Assembly (NCBI RefSeq): GCF_003075415.1
Contig: NZ_QDAH01000042.1
Coordinates: forward strand, 1-49,407
From: Microvirga sp. KLBC 81
GTDB lineage: Bacteria; Pseudomonadota; Alphaproteobacteria; Rhizobiales; Beijerinckiaceae
Direction: 5' to 3'
Length of the DNA stretch: 49,407 nucleotides
In this document: in pieces, positions 1 through 8,515 of the stretch
Position numbering within the stretch: position 1 is the stretch's first letter
How the letters are laid out: each line of letters opens with the position of its first letter
The notes under the pieces: generated by a model
Told to the model about the DNA's origin: nothing
Seen by the model: the letters and a program-made list of their open reading frames with translations, nothing else
Databases searched by the model: none
Position numbers and translations under genes: made by a program

Positions 1-198
1 GTTCCGTCTGGTCCGAAGACCAGCGCAAGGACACCGCCGCCTACGCTTCTCTTTCTGTCTTCACCTGTCAAAGAGCAGCATCACAAGATGCAGTTTCCGA
101 AGGCAACAGCGCCTCAGTCCGGTGCTACCCGGCTTGAGCCGCCAACCTGTCAGGGAAACATCGGAGCCGCCATTTCCTGGCAGCGCCGCGATGAACCT
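1..198 (-). promoter_or_regulatory. rrn leader with boxA antitermination site
   Basis: The minus strand carries TGCTCTTTGACA at 67-78. It closely matches the boxA antitermination consensus found in rRNA leaders and 16S-23S spacers, where Nus factors bind. Downstream (toward base 1) are a purine-rich GAAGACAGAAAGAG stretch and a GGTCTTCGGACC hairpin, as in alphaproteobacterial pre-16S leaders. No protein-coding frame here looks real. The 16S gene itself is not in the window. A 16S-23S spacer is less likely because tandem promoters precede the boxA. Confidence 0.65.
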
Positions 199-227
199 GA
201 TTTAGGATCATTCGTTTTGTTTGTCAA
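199..227 (-). promoter_or_regulatory. Downstream rrn promoter (P2)
   Basis: This is a second minus-strand promoter: TTGACA at 222-227, a 17-base spacer, and TAAATC at 199-204. It lies about 190 bases downstream of the first promoter. Tandem sigma-70 promoters are common for rRNA operons. The -35 is perfect and the -10 is weaker. Confidence 0.65.
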
Positions 228-385
228 CCCCGTTTTCGAGAAACCCGAGAACCGAGCCAACCCTCATCCGAAGATGAGGCCTCTTCAGGACGTACGCTTT
301 GTCCCGACTTGCGTCAGGCCAACCAGCCCGCTTTCTGAGGAGGTCTTGGCGCCGTTCGCAATCAGCGGCGGCGTCGATGGGCGGG

Positions 386-414
386 TTATAAGCCCGTCCT
401 CTTTCCGGTGTCAA
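386..414 (-). promoter_or_regulatory. Upstream rrn promoter (P1)
   Basis: On the minus strand there is a perfect TTGACA -35 (409-414) and a TTATAA -10 (386-391) with a 17-base spacer. It reads leftward into a long non-coding leader containing an rRNA-type boxA. I infer it is the distal promoter of a ribosomal RNA operon whose 16S gene lies outside the window. Confidence 0.75.
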
Positions 415-675
415 CACGATCATGAAAGTTTTTTGACGGCCTCCGGAAAACACGCGGGCCCGGCCTTCGACACGGCCACTTCACAGGATTCGAGAGGCCT
501 TGCCTCACTGCGGACACAGTGAGGATTGAAGCAGCGCTCTCGACGGTGCGTCGTGTCGGAGAGACAGTTCCACTCGAGCTTGGTCTGTTAAGCCTGTGCC
601 GTTGACCTCTCTTGTGCTAGAGCGCCTTCAGCACCTATGCAGTTAAGATAATCATCGACCGCGATAAAGATCGTC

Positions 676-2715
676 ATGAGCCATGTTCCTCCAGATGATA
701 GCCTGCCGAGGGCTTCCCGACGGGAAGTCCTGCGCCGGTCGCCCGGAGTCGAACTCGGCCATGAGCCGGCCCTGAGCTCCAACGGTGCGACGGCCCCGGA
801 AGTGGACAAGCGGGACATCAACCTGCGCTGGCTCGGCGCCAGTATCCTGACGGGGGTCACCGGCGCAGTTCTGATTGGCGCCTCGATCCATGTTGCGATC
901 GAGGCTGCGACCACATCCGCTCAGCCTCCCGAGCGTGCGGCCCTCAATGCCCAACCCCAATCCGGGAGAGAAGAAGAGCGCGCCTCGAATGTTGCCGGCA
1001 AGGGCGACAAGCTGAACATGACGGAGCTGACGGCGTCCGCGAAGCAGAGCTTCAAAGCCCCCATGACAATCCGCAATGGTGATCGCGAGGCCATCAAGGT
1101 CCGGCAGTTCGTGCGGGTTGCCACCAACCTCTCCCTGACGGCCGGCACCTACACCTCCGATATTCCGCCGTTCAATCCCCTGCGCCTCTTTGCTGAGGAT
1201 GCGCAGGAAAAGATCGACCAGGTGCCTGAAATCTCGGACGCCGATGTCTCCGTGGTACGGCGGGACCTGGCCGCCATGGCCATCGAAGCCAGCGCGCCGT
1301 CTCTGACCGACAACGATGTCATGGCCATCCTGGAAGAGGAGCGCCGCGTTGCGGGCGAAACGGGGCGTCGCACCTCCGTTCCGATCCCGGCTCAGCAGAT
1401 GCTGTCGCGCACCTTGCGCCAGCCCGATGGGCTCGGCGATGCCTTGGGTTATGCCCGTGTCGTCGATACCGCCTTCAGCACGATCGAAGTCCGGGTCATG
1501 CCCGAGAACGTCACCGAGCTGCCCAAGATCGAACAGAAGGCCATCGCACCCCTGATCGAGGAGCGCGATGTCGTGCTCCGGAAGGGCGAGACGCTGGAGA
1601 CGATCCTGCGCAGCTATGGAGCGACCCCGCAGCAGATCACGGCGATCACCACGGCCCTGTCGGCACGGATGCAGGTTGCGGCGATGACGGAAGGCCAGCG
1701 CCTTCGCATTCTCATCGCGCCCGGTCCGCGCCTGGGCGACCCCAGGCAGATCGTGCGCGTCATTGCCTTTGGTGAAAAAGGGATCGAAGGAATTGCCGCC
1801 ACAAATGACCGCGGCATCTTCGTATCCGTGACGCCTCCGGTGGATCCCTCCGACAGCAGGGGCAACCAGGCCCCCGAAGAGGAAGGTGTCAGCGAGGACG
1901 AGGAACGCGGCGGCATCCGCCTCTACGAGAGCCTCTACGAGACTGCCCTCAAGAACGACCTTCCCCGTCAAACCGTGGACGAGCTCGTGCGCATCTTCGG
2001 GTACGACGTCGATTTCCAGCGCCGCGTCTCGCAGGGGGACACCTTCGAGGTCTTCTTCGGTACGGATGACGATGGTGGGTCGCCGGAAGTTCTCTATGCC
2101 GCGCTGACGGTGGGCGGTGAATCGCGCAGCGTCTATCGCTACCAGGGCGATGACGGCACCATCGATTACTTCGACACGACCGGACGCTCCCTCAAGAAGT
2201 TCCTGATCCGTAAGCCCATCTCGGACGGTATCCTGCGCTCGGGCTTCGGCTCGCGCTTCCATCCGATTCTCGGCTATTCACGCCCGCATACGGGTGTCGA
2301 CTGGGCCAACAGGATCGGCACGCCGATCATTGCCGCCGGCAACGGCACGGTGATCAAGGCGGAGTGGGATTCAGGCTATGGCCGCCGCGTGGAGCTGCAG
2401 CACACCAACGGCTACGTGACCGCCTATTCCCACATGTCGGGCTTTGCCAAGGACATCGCGCCCGGCAGAAAAGTGCGGCAGGGTCAGGTCATCGGGTACC
2501 TGGGTAACTCAGGCCTCTCCACCGGCCCGCATCTCCATTACGAGGTCATCATCAACGGCAGCTTCGTCGATCCTCTGAAGATCCGCCTGCCTCAGGGGCG
2601 CGAGCTCGACGGCCGCAGCCTTGCCGATTTCAAGCGCCAGCGCGAACAGGTGGACGAGCTCATGGCCCATGCGGGCGCATCGGCGAGCCTCTCCCAGCGC
2701 GCAGACCTGCGCTGA
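676..2715 (+). CDS. M23 family metallopeptidase (LytM-type peptidoglycan endopeptidase)
   Basis: Membrane-anchored zinc peptidase of 679 residues, predicted to cleave peptide cross-links in murein. The short cytoplasmic N-terminus is followed by one membrane segment near residues 52-75. A long periplasmic region has a LysM/OapA-like stretch (about 295-325, with a LRKGETLETIL motif). The C-terminal peptidase domain starts near residue 525. The zinc ligands of the active family are present: HTGVD near 538-542 and HLHYE near 619-623, so the domain appears catalytically competent. ATG 676 is the first start after upstream stops; its ribosome site is weak. The gene shares only a long non-coding spacer (415-675) with the divergent rrn promoters. 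The AEC gene follows 5 bases after its stop. Confidence 0.9.
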   Translation: MSHVPPDDSLPRASRREVLRRSPGVELGHEPALSSNGATAPEVDKRDINLRWLGASILTGVTGAVLIGASIHVAIEAATTSAQPPERAALNAQPQSGREEERASNVAGKGDKLNMTELTASAKQSFKAPMTIRNGDREAIKVRQFVRVATNLSLTAGTYTSDIPPFNPLRLFAEDAQEKIDQVPEISDADVSVVRRDLAAMAIEASAPSLTDNDVMAILEEERRVAGETGRRTSVPIPAQQMLSRTLRQPDGLGDALGYARVVDTAFSTIEVRVMPENVTELPKIEQKAIAPLIEERDVVLRKGETLETILRSYGATPQQITAITTALSARMQVAAMTEGQRLRILIAPGPRLGDPRQIVRVIAFGEKGIEGIAATNDRGIFVSVTPPVDPSDSRGNQAPEEEGVSEDEERGGIRLYESLYETALKNDLPRQTVDELVRIFGYDVDFQRRVSQGDTFEVFFGTDDDGGSPEVLYAALTVGGESRSVYRYQGDDGTIDYFDTTGRSLKKFLIRKPISDGILRSGFGSRFHPILGYSRPHTGVDWANRIGTPIIAAGNGTVIKAEWDSGYGRRVELQHTNGYVTAYSHMSGFAKDIAPGRKVRQGQVIGYLGNSGLSTGPHLHYEVIINGSFVDPLKIRLPQGRELDGRSLADFKRQREQVDELMAHAGASASLSQRADLR

Positions 2716-2720
2716 TCCTC

Positions 2721-3638
2721 ATGCTTGACTTGGTGATGATCGTCTTTCCGGTCTTCGGCTTGATCGGGATCGGCTATATCGCGCGCCAGACGGGCTTCGT
2801 GTCAGAGCGCATGGGCGAGGGTCTCTCCGAATTCGTCTTCACCCTCTCCGTGCCATGCCTGATCTTCCGCACCCTCGTGAAGGCCGAGATCCCGGAGGTG
2901 CAGCCGTGGGGCTACTGGATCGCCTACTTCGTGGGCGTGGCCGTGGCATGGGTACTCGCCACCACGATCGGCAGGCGCTTCTTCGGGATCAAGGGCGTGT
3001 CGAGCGTCGTGGCCGGTTTCTCGGCGGGCCAAGCCAATACCGTCTTCGTGGGCGTGCCCATGATCCTCAAGGTTTATGGCGACGAGGGCGCGGTGCCGCT
3101 CTTTCTGCTGCTCGCAGTGCATCTGCCCGTGACCATGACGCTCGCCACCGTGCTGGCGGAAGGACGTCAGGCTTCTCCTCTCGTCATCCTGCGCCGACTG
3201 GCCACGCATCCGATCGTCATCGGCATTCTGGCAGGCTCAGCCCTTCGCCCCATCGCTCATGCGGTTCCGGCGCCGCTCTGGCAGATCGTGGATCTGCTTG
3301 CGAGCGCGGCCGTTCCCTGCGCTCTGATTTCCATGGGCATCGCACTTCGCCGCTACGGGATGAAGATGGGCTGGAAGTTGCCGACGGTCATTTCCGTTCT
3401 CAAGCTAATTATGCATCCACTCGTGGTGCTTCTCCTCGCCAACTACGTGTTCGAGATGCCGCCTGTCTGGGCGGGAGTGGCCGTGCTCTTCGCATCGTGC
3501 CCCTCCGGCATCAACGCCTATCTCTTCGCCGAGCGCTACAACGAGGGCGTCGCTTTGGCCTCAAGCGCGGTGACGCTTTCGACGGCTCTGGCGCTCGGCA
3601 CCACTCTGCTGTGGCTCTACGTGCTGGGTGTCGGCTAA
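2721..3638 (+). CDS. AEC family transporter (auxin efflux carrier/malonate permease type)
   Basis: Integral membrane protein of 305 residues with about ten hydrophobic helices and the family's split 5+5 layout. The N-terminus (PVFGLIGIGYIARQTG) and a central polar break match Mem_trans/AEC proteins, which export or import small organic anions. The substrate cannot be read from sequence. The start ATG is 5 bases after the M23 stop, suggesting a shared transcript. The stop codon overlaps that of the convergent gluQRS gene by four bases, leaving no room for a separate terminator. Confidence 0.85.
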   Translation: MLDLVMIVFPVFGLIGIGYIARQTGFVSERMGEGLSEFVFTLSVPCLIFRTLVKAEIPEVQPWGYWIAYFVGVAVAWVLATTIGRRFFGIKGVSSVVAGFSAGQANTVFVGVPMILKVYGDEGAVPLFLLLAVHLPVTMTLATVLAEGRQASPLVILRRLATHPIVIGILAGSALRPIAHAVPAPLWQIVDLLASAAVPCALISMGIALRRYGMKMGWKLPTVISVLKLIMHPLVVLLLANYVFEMPPVWAGVAVLFASCPSGINAYLFAERYNEGVALASSAVTLSTALALGTTLLWLYVLGVG

Positions 3639-4513
3639 GGCGCAAAGCCGAGCCTTTGCTTGATCTCGGCAGCCGTCACGCCGCGCGCCCGCAACTCGAA
3701 CAGGGCTTCCGACCTTCTACTCTTTGCCAGCTTGTCCCCGCCCGGACCGAGGATCAGCCCGTGATGGTGGTAGAGCGGCGTACTCAAGCCGAGCAGTTTC
3801 TGCAGGAGCACGTGCAGATCGGTTGCGGCCTCGAGATCCTGGCCGCGCACCACATGGGTGACGCCCTGCAGCGCATCGTCAACGACGACGGAGAGATGAT
3901 AGCTCGTCGGCACATCCTTGCGCACGATCACGGCATCGCCCCAGCGCCAGGGATCGACCTCGACAATCTCTTCATCGCCACCGAGAGAAAAACGCGTGAA
4001 GGTGTAAGGACCGGAAAGAAACTCCCGGACGGCCTCGCTGTCGATCCGCCATGTATGCGGCTCGCCAGCGCTGATCCTTCTCGCGACGTCCTCGGGAGAA
4101 AGCCCCTTGCAGGTGCCCGGATAAAGGGGAGCGCCGTCAGGATCACGCGGCCAAGCCTTGCCGCCCTCCGCCTCGACTGCCTCAACCTTATCCGCGATGT
4201 GCTTGCGGGAGCAGAAGCAGGGATAGGCGAGCCTCTTCCCCTTCAGCGTCCGGAAGGCGCCGCCGTAATCGGCGAAGTGCTCCGACTGGCGGCGGATCGG
4301 TTTTTCCCACTCCAGACCGAGCCACGCGAGATCCTCGTAAATCGCCCTCTCGTATTCAGGACGGCAGCGTGTGATATCGATATCCTCGATGCGCAGCAGG
4401 AAGCGGCCATCGAGCCGGCGGGCGAGTGCATCGTTGAGCAGGGCCGAATAGGCATGGCCGAGATGAAGCCGTCCGTTGGGGCTGGGAGCAAATCGGAATA
4501 CGGGCTTCGTCAC
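3635..4513 (-). CDS. gluQRS: Glutamyl-Q tRNA(Asp) synthetase (GluQ-RS)
   Basis: Truncated glutamyl-tRNA synthetase paralogue of 292 residues. In this family the enzyme activates glutamate and attaches it to queuosine-34 of tRNA(Asp). It has the Rossmann catalytic core with HLGHA (HIGH motif, residues 17-21), a zinc-site pattern (CFCS, then YPGTC downstream), and KLAKS as the KMSKS-like motif near the C-terminus. It lacks the anticodon-binding domain of full GluRS, and its length is normal for GluQ-RS. It is convergent with the AEC gene and divergent from the AlkA-type glycosylase 30 bases away, so the two likely share a short promoter region. Confidence 0.92.
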   Translation of the reverse strand: MTKPVFRFAPSPNGRLHLGHAYSALLNDALARRLDGRFLLRIEDIDITRCRPEYERAIYEDLAWLGLEWEKPIRRQSEHFADYGGAFRTLKGKRLAYPCFCSRKHIADKVEAVEAEGGKAWPRDPDGAPLYPGTCKGLSPEDVARRISAGEPHTWRIDSEAVREFLSGPYTFTRFSLGGDEEIVEVDPWRWGDAVIVRKDVPTSYHLSVVVDDALQGVTHVVRGQDLEAATDLHVLLQKLLGLSTPLYHHHGLILGPGGDKLAKSRRSEALFELRARGVTAAEIKQRLGFAP

Positions 4514-4545
4514 GGACGGCCTTCAAGGAGCAAGGAACAGATTTG

Positions 4546-5193
4546 ATGGCCACCCTCCTCGAAACGGACGCGGTTCTCAAGAGGGGTCTGAAAGCTCTTG
4601 CCGACGCCGATCCCGTGATGGCGGGTCTCGTTGCCGAGGGCGTGACTCCGAAGCTGCGCAAGCGCCCGCCGGGCTTCGAGGGCCTGACCTGGATCGTTGT
4701 CGGGCAGCAGGTCTCGACGGCGAGCGCCGCGGCGATCTGGGGACGGCTGAGGGTGATCCTCGATCCACCGAGCCCAGAACGTTTTTTGAGCCTTTCAGAC
4801 GAAGAGCTACGTGCGGCAGGCCTTTCGGCCATGAAGGTCAGGACGATCCGTACAGCCGCCGCCGCAATTGCCGAGGGATTACTGCCGCTCGATCGGCTGC
4901 ATGAACTGCCTGCCGACGAAGCTCACAATCTCCTCACCCAGGTGAAGGGTATCGGCCCCTGGACGGCGGACATCTACCTGCTCTTCTGCCTCGGCCATCC
5001 CGACGCTTTTCCAGGTGGGGACCTCGCCGTTCAGGAGGCTGCCCGGATCGCGTATGGATTGGACGTGCGGCCCGACGCGAAGGCGCTGACAGCTCTTGCG
5101 GAGCGCTGGCGGCCTTGGCGGGGTGTGGCCGCCAAGGTGCTTTGGGCCTATTACCGCGTGGCCAAGGCGCGGGAGGGCAGCCCCGTCACGTGA
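4546..5193 (+). CDS. DNA-3-methyladenine glycosylase II family (AlkA-like)
   Basis: Base-excision-repair glycosylase of 215 residues from the HhH-GPD superfamily, expected to remove alkylated purines. The helix-hairpin-helix is VKGIGPWTAD (residues 133-142) and the catalytic aspartate is D159 in GGDLAVQ. An upstream TTG at 4543 is in frame. ATG 4546 is preferred because AAGGA at 4532-4536 lies nine bases away. It lacks the N-terminal Ada or TATA-like domain of E. coli AlkA, as is usual for the short bacterial form. It is followed by a dispersed palindromic repeat. Confidence 0.88.
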   Translation: MATLLETDAVLKRGLKALADADPVMAGLVAEGVTPKLRKRPPGFEGLTWIVVGQQVSTASAAAIWGRLRVILDPPSPERFLSLSDEELRAAGLSAMKVRTIRTAAAAIAEGLLPLDRLHELPADEAHNLLTQVKGIGPWTADIYLLFCLGHPDAFPGGDLAVQEAARIAYGLDVRPDAKALTALAERWRPWRGVAAKVLWAYYRVAKAREGSPVT

Positions 5194-5211
5194 TGCGCTC
5201 TCTCTAGAAGG

Positions 5212-5263
5212 GAGCATCGGATCCAATCCCAAAAGTGGAATCCACTTTTCACGTCCGATGCTC
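5212..5263. repeat. Dispersed palindromic repeat, copy 1 (type 2)
   Basis: Inverted repeat with outer arms GAGCATCGGA / TCCGATGCTC and an inner CAAAAGTGG / CCACTTTT pair. It sits between the convergent glycosylase and aldolase genes and reaches the aldolase stop codon. The same core recurs in at least five other spacers of this window. Confidence 0.85.
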
Positions 5264-6036
5264 TAGCCCTGCTGGGCCGCGGCCAGCGAGGCCTGGGCGC
5301 CGGCCCGCAACATGCTGATGTCGCTGCCGATGGACACCATGTTGAAGCCCTTGCGGGCGAGCTCGCCGGCGCGCGCGCCCGAGGGCGCATAGATACCGGC
5401 AATCTTGCCGGCAGCCTTCACCCGGGCGAGCACGTGGTCCAGGGCCTTGTCGACTTCTGGGCTGGACGGGTCCACGCCCTTGCCGCCCGACAGCGCGATG
5501 GAGAGGTCCGCCGGGCCGATGAAGACGCCGTCGATACCGGGGACCTCCAAGATGTCGTCGAGAATGGCGAGCGCCTCCCGAGTCTCCACCATGGCGAAGG
5601 AGACGGTGAGATCATTGGCCTGGCGCAGATACTCCGCCGGCTCCAGCCCTGAGAGGGAGATCGCGCCATAGGCGCCCCAGCTCCGCGCGCCCACGGGCGG
5701 GAACTTCATGAAGGAGGCGAAGCGCCGAGCATCCTCGATGGTGTTGATCATAGGTGCGATCACCCCCGAGACCCCGGCATCCAGGAAGCGCGAGGCAGAG
5801 GCGAACTCGCCCACCGGAACCCGCACGAGTGCCGGCTTTCCCGCCGCTGCGATCAGCGGCACGGCCCGGAGAGCGGCGGCAAAGTCGATGGAGCCGTGCT
5901 GCATATCCATCACCACCGCATCGAACTCCTCCCGCGCGAGAAGCCCCGGAACGGAGGGCTCAGGAATGCCGCACCAGGCCGTGAGCAGGGGCGTGTCCCC
6001 TTTGAGGAGGTCGGGAAAGGATGGATTGGTCAGCAT
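5263..6036 (-). CDS. HpcH/HpaI family aldolase
   Basis: TIM-barrel class II pyruvate aldolase-like protein of 257 residues. In the family it cleaves 4-hydroxy-2-oxo acids to pyruvate and an aldehyde, using a divalent metal. Visible signatures are MDMQHG, VRVPVGE, GVIAPMINT and MVETREAL (the metal-binding glutamate region), then GVFIGPADLS. An in-frame start further upstream (6132) adds an atypical basic extension. ATG 6036 begins where family similarity begins and has an AAGAAAAGAG stretch before it. The physiological substrate is not evident from the neighbours. Confidence 0.87.
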   Translation of the reverse strand: MLTNPSFPDLLKGDTPLLTAWCGIPEPSVPGLLAREEFDAVVMDMQHGSIDFAAALRAVPLIAAAGKPALVRVPVGEFASASRFLDAGVSGVIAPMINTIEDARRFASFMKFPPVGARSWGAYGAISLSGLEPAEYLRQANDLTVSFAMVETREALAILDDILEVPGIDGVFIGPADLSIALSGGKGVDPSSPEVDKALDHVLARVKAAGKIAGIYAPSGARAGELARKGFNMVSIGSDISMLRAGAQASLAAAQQG

Positions 6037-6100
6037 GATGCTCTTTTCTTGTAATGGCGTTTCTGTTTGGCCGGAGCGTAGATTAAACGGCAGGCGGGGT

Positions 6101-6424
6101 TTATGACCCCGCCTTGATCTCCGCAATGGCACGGTCCGTCAGCTGTTGCACCTTAGCGCTAAGCTCGGCTTCGTCTATGGCCTTCCCGGCACTTTCGAGA
6201 TCCTGCCGGATCTTCCGCAGCACGTCGGCATCCCCCGGCTCCTGGAAATCGGCCTGGACGACGGTTCTGGCATAGGCCTCAGCCTCAGGTCCGGTCTTGC
6301 CGAGGCGCTCTGCCACCCAGAGCCCCAGGAGCTTGTTGCGGCGGGCCGTGGCCTTGAAGCGAAGCTCCTCGTTATGGGTGAATTGTTTCTCGAAAGCGTT
6401 TTCGCGCTCGTTGAAAAGGGTCAT
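6101..6424 (-). CDS. DUF1476 protein, F1-ATPase inhibitor zeta subunit family
   Basis: Small helical protein of 107 residues matching the alphaproteobacterial zeta family, which inhibits ATP hydrolysis by the F1Fo-ATP synthase. The N-terminus (MTLFNERENAFEKQF) is the characteristic inhibitory segment, and the rest is a charged helical bundle. ATG 6424 is chosen over 6454 because GGGAGGA lies just upstream and the family begins here. It is divergent from purC, an arrangement common in Rhizobiales. Confidence 0.88.
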   Translation of the reverse strand: MTLFNERENAFEKQFTHNEELRFKATARRNKLLGLWVAERLGKTGPEAEAYARTVVQADFQEPGDADVLRKIRQDLESAGKAIDEAELSAKVQQLTDRAIAEIKAGS

Positions 6425-6663
6425 GAAGGATCCTCCCGTGGGTGCCCCCTTCATGCGATATATGGGCGCACTCGCGCCGCCGCCATGCCATCCCCATCTA
6501 AAGGAAGGTGTTCAAAAGGGGCTCCAGGCCCTGATCCCTCCTCTGCGCGTTGTGCTCGTCCCCTTGATCGGATAGGTTGCCCTCAAGCGGAGCGCTGGTC
6601 TAAAGCCGCGCCTACGCCAGCCGCGGATCTGCACCATGTCTAGCCAGGAGAGCCCACGGCAAA

Positions 6664-7458
6664 ATGGATTTTCTCAAACCACGGTATACGCCTATGAATC
6701 GTCGCCGTCGCGTCTATGAGGGCAAGGCGAAGGTCCTCTATGAGGGCCCCGAACCCGGAACGCTCATTCAGCACTTCAAGGATGATGCGACTGCCTTCAA
6801 TGCCAAGAAGCATGAAGTGATCGACGGCAAGGGCGTGCTCAACAACCGGATCTCGGAATACATTTTCCAGCATCTGAACGAGATCGGCGTCCCCACCCAC
6901 TTCATCCGCCGCCTGAACATGCGCGAGCAGCTGATTCGCGAGGTGGAGATCATCCCCCTCGAGGTCGTCGTGCGGAACGTGGCGGCAGGCTCGCTCGCCA
7001 AGCGGCTCGGCCTCGAGGAGGGCACGCAGCTGCCCCGCTCTATCATCGAATTCTATTACAAGAACGATGAGCTGGGCGATCCGATGGTCTCGGAAGAGCA
7101 CATCACTGCCTTCGGCTGGGCCTCGCCCCAGGAGATCGACGACATCATGGCGCTCGCCATTCGCGTTAACGATTTCCTGTCCGGCCTCTTCCTCGGTGTC
7201 GGCATCCGCCTCGTCGACTTCAAGCTGGAGACGGGCCGTCTCTGGGAAGGGGAGCTGATGCGCATTGTGGTCGCCGACGAGATCTCCCCGGATTCCTGCC
7301 GTCTCTGGGACATCAAGTCCAAGGACAAGCTCGACAAGGACCGCTTCCGCCGCGACATGGGCGGGCTGGTGGAAGCCTACACGGAAGTGGCTCGCCGCCT
7401 CGGCATCCTGGCCGAGAACGAGAGCATCATCACCGGCGGCCCGCGCCTCGTGCAGTGA
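6664..7458 (+). CDS. purC: Phosphoribosylaminoimidazole-succinocarboxamide (SAICAR) synthase
   Basis: Purine-biosynthesis ligase joining CAIR and aspartate with ATP to give SAICAR. The whole-length match includes [11 protein letters not shown] (ATP loop), [25 protein letters not shown] and [17 protein letters not shown] 6664 has AGGAG at 6646-6650 (13-base spacing). The ATG at 6694 (MNRRRR) matches where the family starts (254 residues) but lacks an obvious ribosome site, so the start is uncertain between the two. It is the first gene of a purC-lipoprotein-purS-purQ-purL run. Confidence 0.95.
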   Translation: MDFLKPRYTPMNRRRRVYEGKAKVLYEGPEPGTLIQHFKDDATAFNAKKHEVIDGKGVLNNRISEYIFQHLNEIGVPTHFIRRLNMREQLIREVEIIPLEVVVRNVAAGSLAKRLGLEEGTQLPRSIIEFYYKNDELGDPMVSEEHITAFGWASPQEIDDIMALAIRVNDFLSGLFLGVGIRLVDFKLETGRLWEGELMRIVVADEISPDSCRLWDIKSKDKLDKDRFRRDMGGLVEAYTEVARRLGILAENESIITGGPRLVQ

Positions 7459-8024
7459 GCGTCCCGTCGTTCATCAGGACACTCCAATGCCCGGCTCGAT
7501 GCCGGGCATTGTTGTTGGGATTGGCCTTCGGCATCGGCCTGGCGAGCTGCGACTACATCCCTCGCACCGTCGCAGGCCTGCCCTCCGACACCTCCTGGGA
7601 TGCCCTCCCTTTACGCAAATGGCTCGCCGAGGATCGGGCCGAGCCCATCGCCCTCTCCTTCTGCGCGCCCCCCTCCTGCAGCCCGGGACTGGCCGTCAGC
7701 GTCATCCGCCTGAAAGGAAAGGACGCGCAGATCACGGAAGCCCTGCTCAAGGACCCGGAGCGCCTCGCTCGCGCCCTTCGCTCCCCTGCAGACCAGGACA
7801 AGCCGGTGCGAACGGACATCTCCGTGGATCGCCTGAAAGATGGTCCTTATCCCGGATTCACGATCACCCTCGCCCCCATGGACGGCAAGAAGCCTCCTGC
7901 CTTCGGCGCCGCCCTGGGCAAGCGCTCCGGCGAGGATCTGGAGGTCGTCCTGGCGATTGGCCAATCCGCCGAGGTCGTGCGGCAGACCGCCCATGAGGTC
8001 GCTGCTCGTGAATTGGGCAAATGA
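7455..8024 (+). CDS. Putative lipoprotein of unknown function in the pur operon
   Basis: Product of 189 residues starting at a GTG that overlaps the purC stop (GTGA), which suggests translational coupling. The N-terminus has basic residues, a hydrophobic stretch and a lipobox ending LASC (about residues 29-32), so lipid anchoring in the envelope is inferred. I recognise no domain in the mature part. An 11-bp perfect hairpin falls inside the signal-peptide codons (7485-7511). Either the gene is read through a former terminator or the start lies after it. It has no known role in purine synthesis. Confidence 0.7.
   Translation: MSVPSFIRTLQCPARCRALLLGLAFGIGLASCDYIPRTVAGLPSDTSWDALPLRKWLAEDRAEPIALSFCAPPSCSPGLAVSVIRLKGKDAQITEALLKDPERLARALRSPADQDKPVRTDISVDRLKDGPYPGFTITLAPMDGKKPPAFGAALGKRSGEDLEVVLAIGQSAEVVRQTAHEVAARELGK
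7485..7511 (+). terminator. Perfect hairpin just after purC, inside the lipoprotein frame
   Basis: CAATGCCCGGC / GCCGGGCATTG form an 11-bp stem with a 5-base loop, followed by TTGTTGGG rather than a clean U-run. It lies 26 bases after the purC stop. It may act as an attenuator or weak terminator, or only as an RNA-stabilising end. Confidence 0.5.
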
Positions 8025-8035
8025 GCCGAGTTTCT

Positions 8036-8079
8036 GCATGATCTTGCGGTGAACCGGCGACCACTTCACCGGATCATGC
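8036..8079. repeat. Degenerate palindromic repeat (GCATGATC family)
   Basis: Outer arms GCATGATC / GATCATGC enclose a GGTGAACCGG / CCACTTCACC-like core. It resembles the common rhizobial GCATGATC intergenic palindrome and lies between the lipoprotein gene and purS. It is related in layout to the other repeats here, but more diverged. Confidence 0.6.
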
Positions 8080-8150
8080 TCCGAAGGCGTTGTTTCTTGC
8101 GGCTAATGGCTTTATGGCGTGGGGCAAATCTCAACAGCCCGAGGCCTCCC

Positions 8151-8390
8151 ATGAAAGCTCGCGTCACCGTCACCCTGAAGAACGGCGTTCTCGACCCCCA
8201 AGGCAAGGCCATTGAAGGGGCCTTGAAATCCCTCGGCGTGGACGGCATCGCCGGCGTGCGCCAGGGCAAGGTCTTCGACCTCGAGCTGGAAACCGCCGAC
8301 AAGGCCCAGGCCGAGGCCTCGCTGAAGGCGGCCTGCGAGAAGCTGCTCGCGAATACCGTGATCGAAAACTACCGCGTCGAACTGATCTGA
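8151..8390 (+). CDS. purS: Phosphoribosylformylglycinamidine synthase, PurS subunit
   Basis: Structural subunit of 79 residues that bridges PurL and PurQ in the FGAM synthase complex. It matches PurS across its length (MKARVTVTLKNGVLDPQGKA, LETADKAQAEA, NTVIENYRVEL). ATG 8151 is where the family starts; the longer upstream frame is non-coding spacer with a repeat. Confidence 0.95.
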   Translation: MKARVTVTLKNGVLDPQGKAIEGALKSLGVDGIAGVRQGKVFDLELETADKAQAEASLKAACEKLLANTVIENYRVELI

Positions 8391-8391
8391 C

Positions 8392-8499
8392 CGTCATGCC
8401 CGGACTTGATCCGGACCCGAAGGGCGCGCCAAAGGCGTGACTTCCACGTTTTTCCCGCGCCTCAAGGCGTGGATGGCCGGGACGAGCCCGGCCATGACG
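8392..8499. repeat. Intergenic palindromic element between purS and purQ
   Basis: Imperfect inverted repeat. One end reads CGTCATGCCCGGACTTGATC and the other GAGCCCGGCCATGACG, with inner ACTTCCACG / CGTGGATGG arms. This resembles a widespread rhizobial intergenic repeat of CGTCATGGCCGGG type. It would form a long RNA hairpin inside the pur transcript. Confidence 0.75.
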
Positions 8500-8515
8500 A
8501 TAGAAGGATGAAAAG

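Noticed and set aside
88..522. 144-codon plus-strand frame at the left edge
   Set aside because: It overlaps both strong minus-strand promoters and the boxA leader, and has no family similarity.
652..2262. 536-codon minus-strand frame opposite the M23 peptidase
   Set aside because: It is a shadow frame: no ribosome site, no recognisable family, and the plus strand encodes a clear M23 protein with catalytic motifs.
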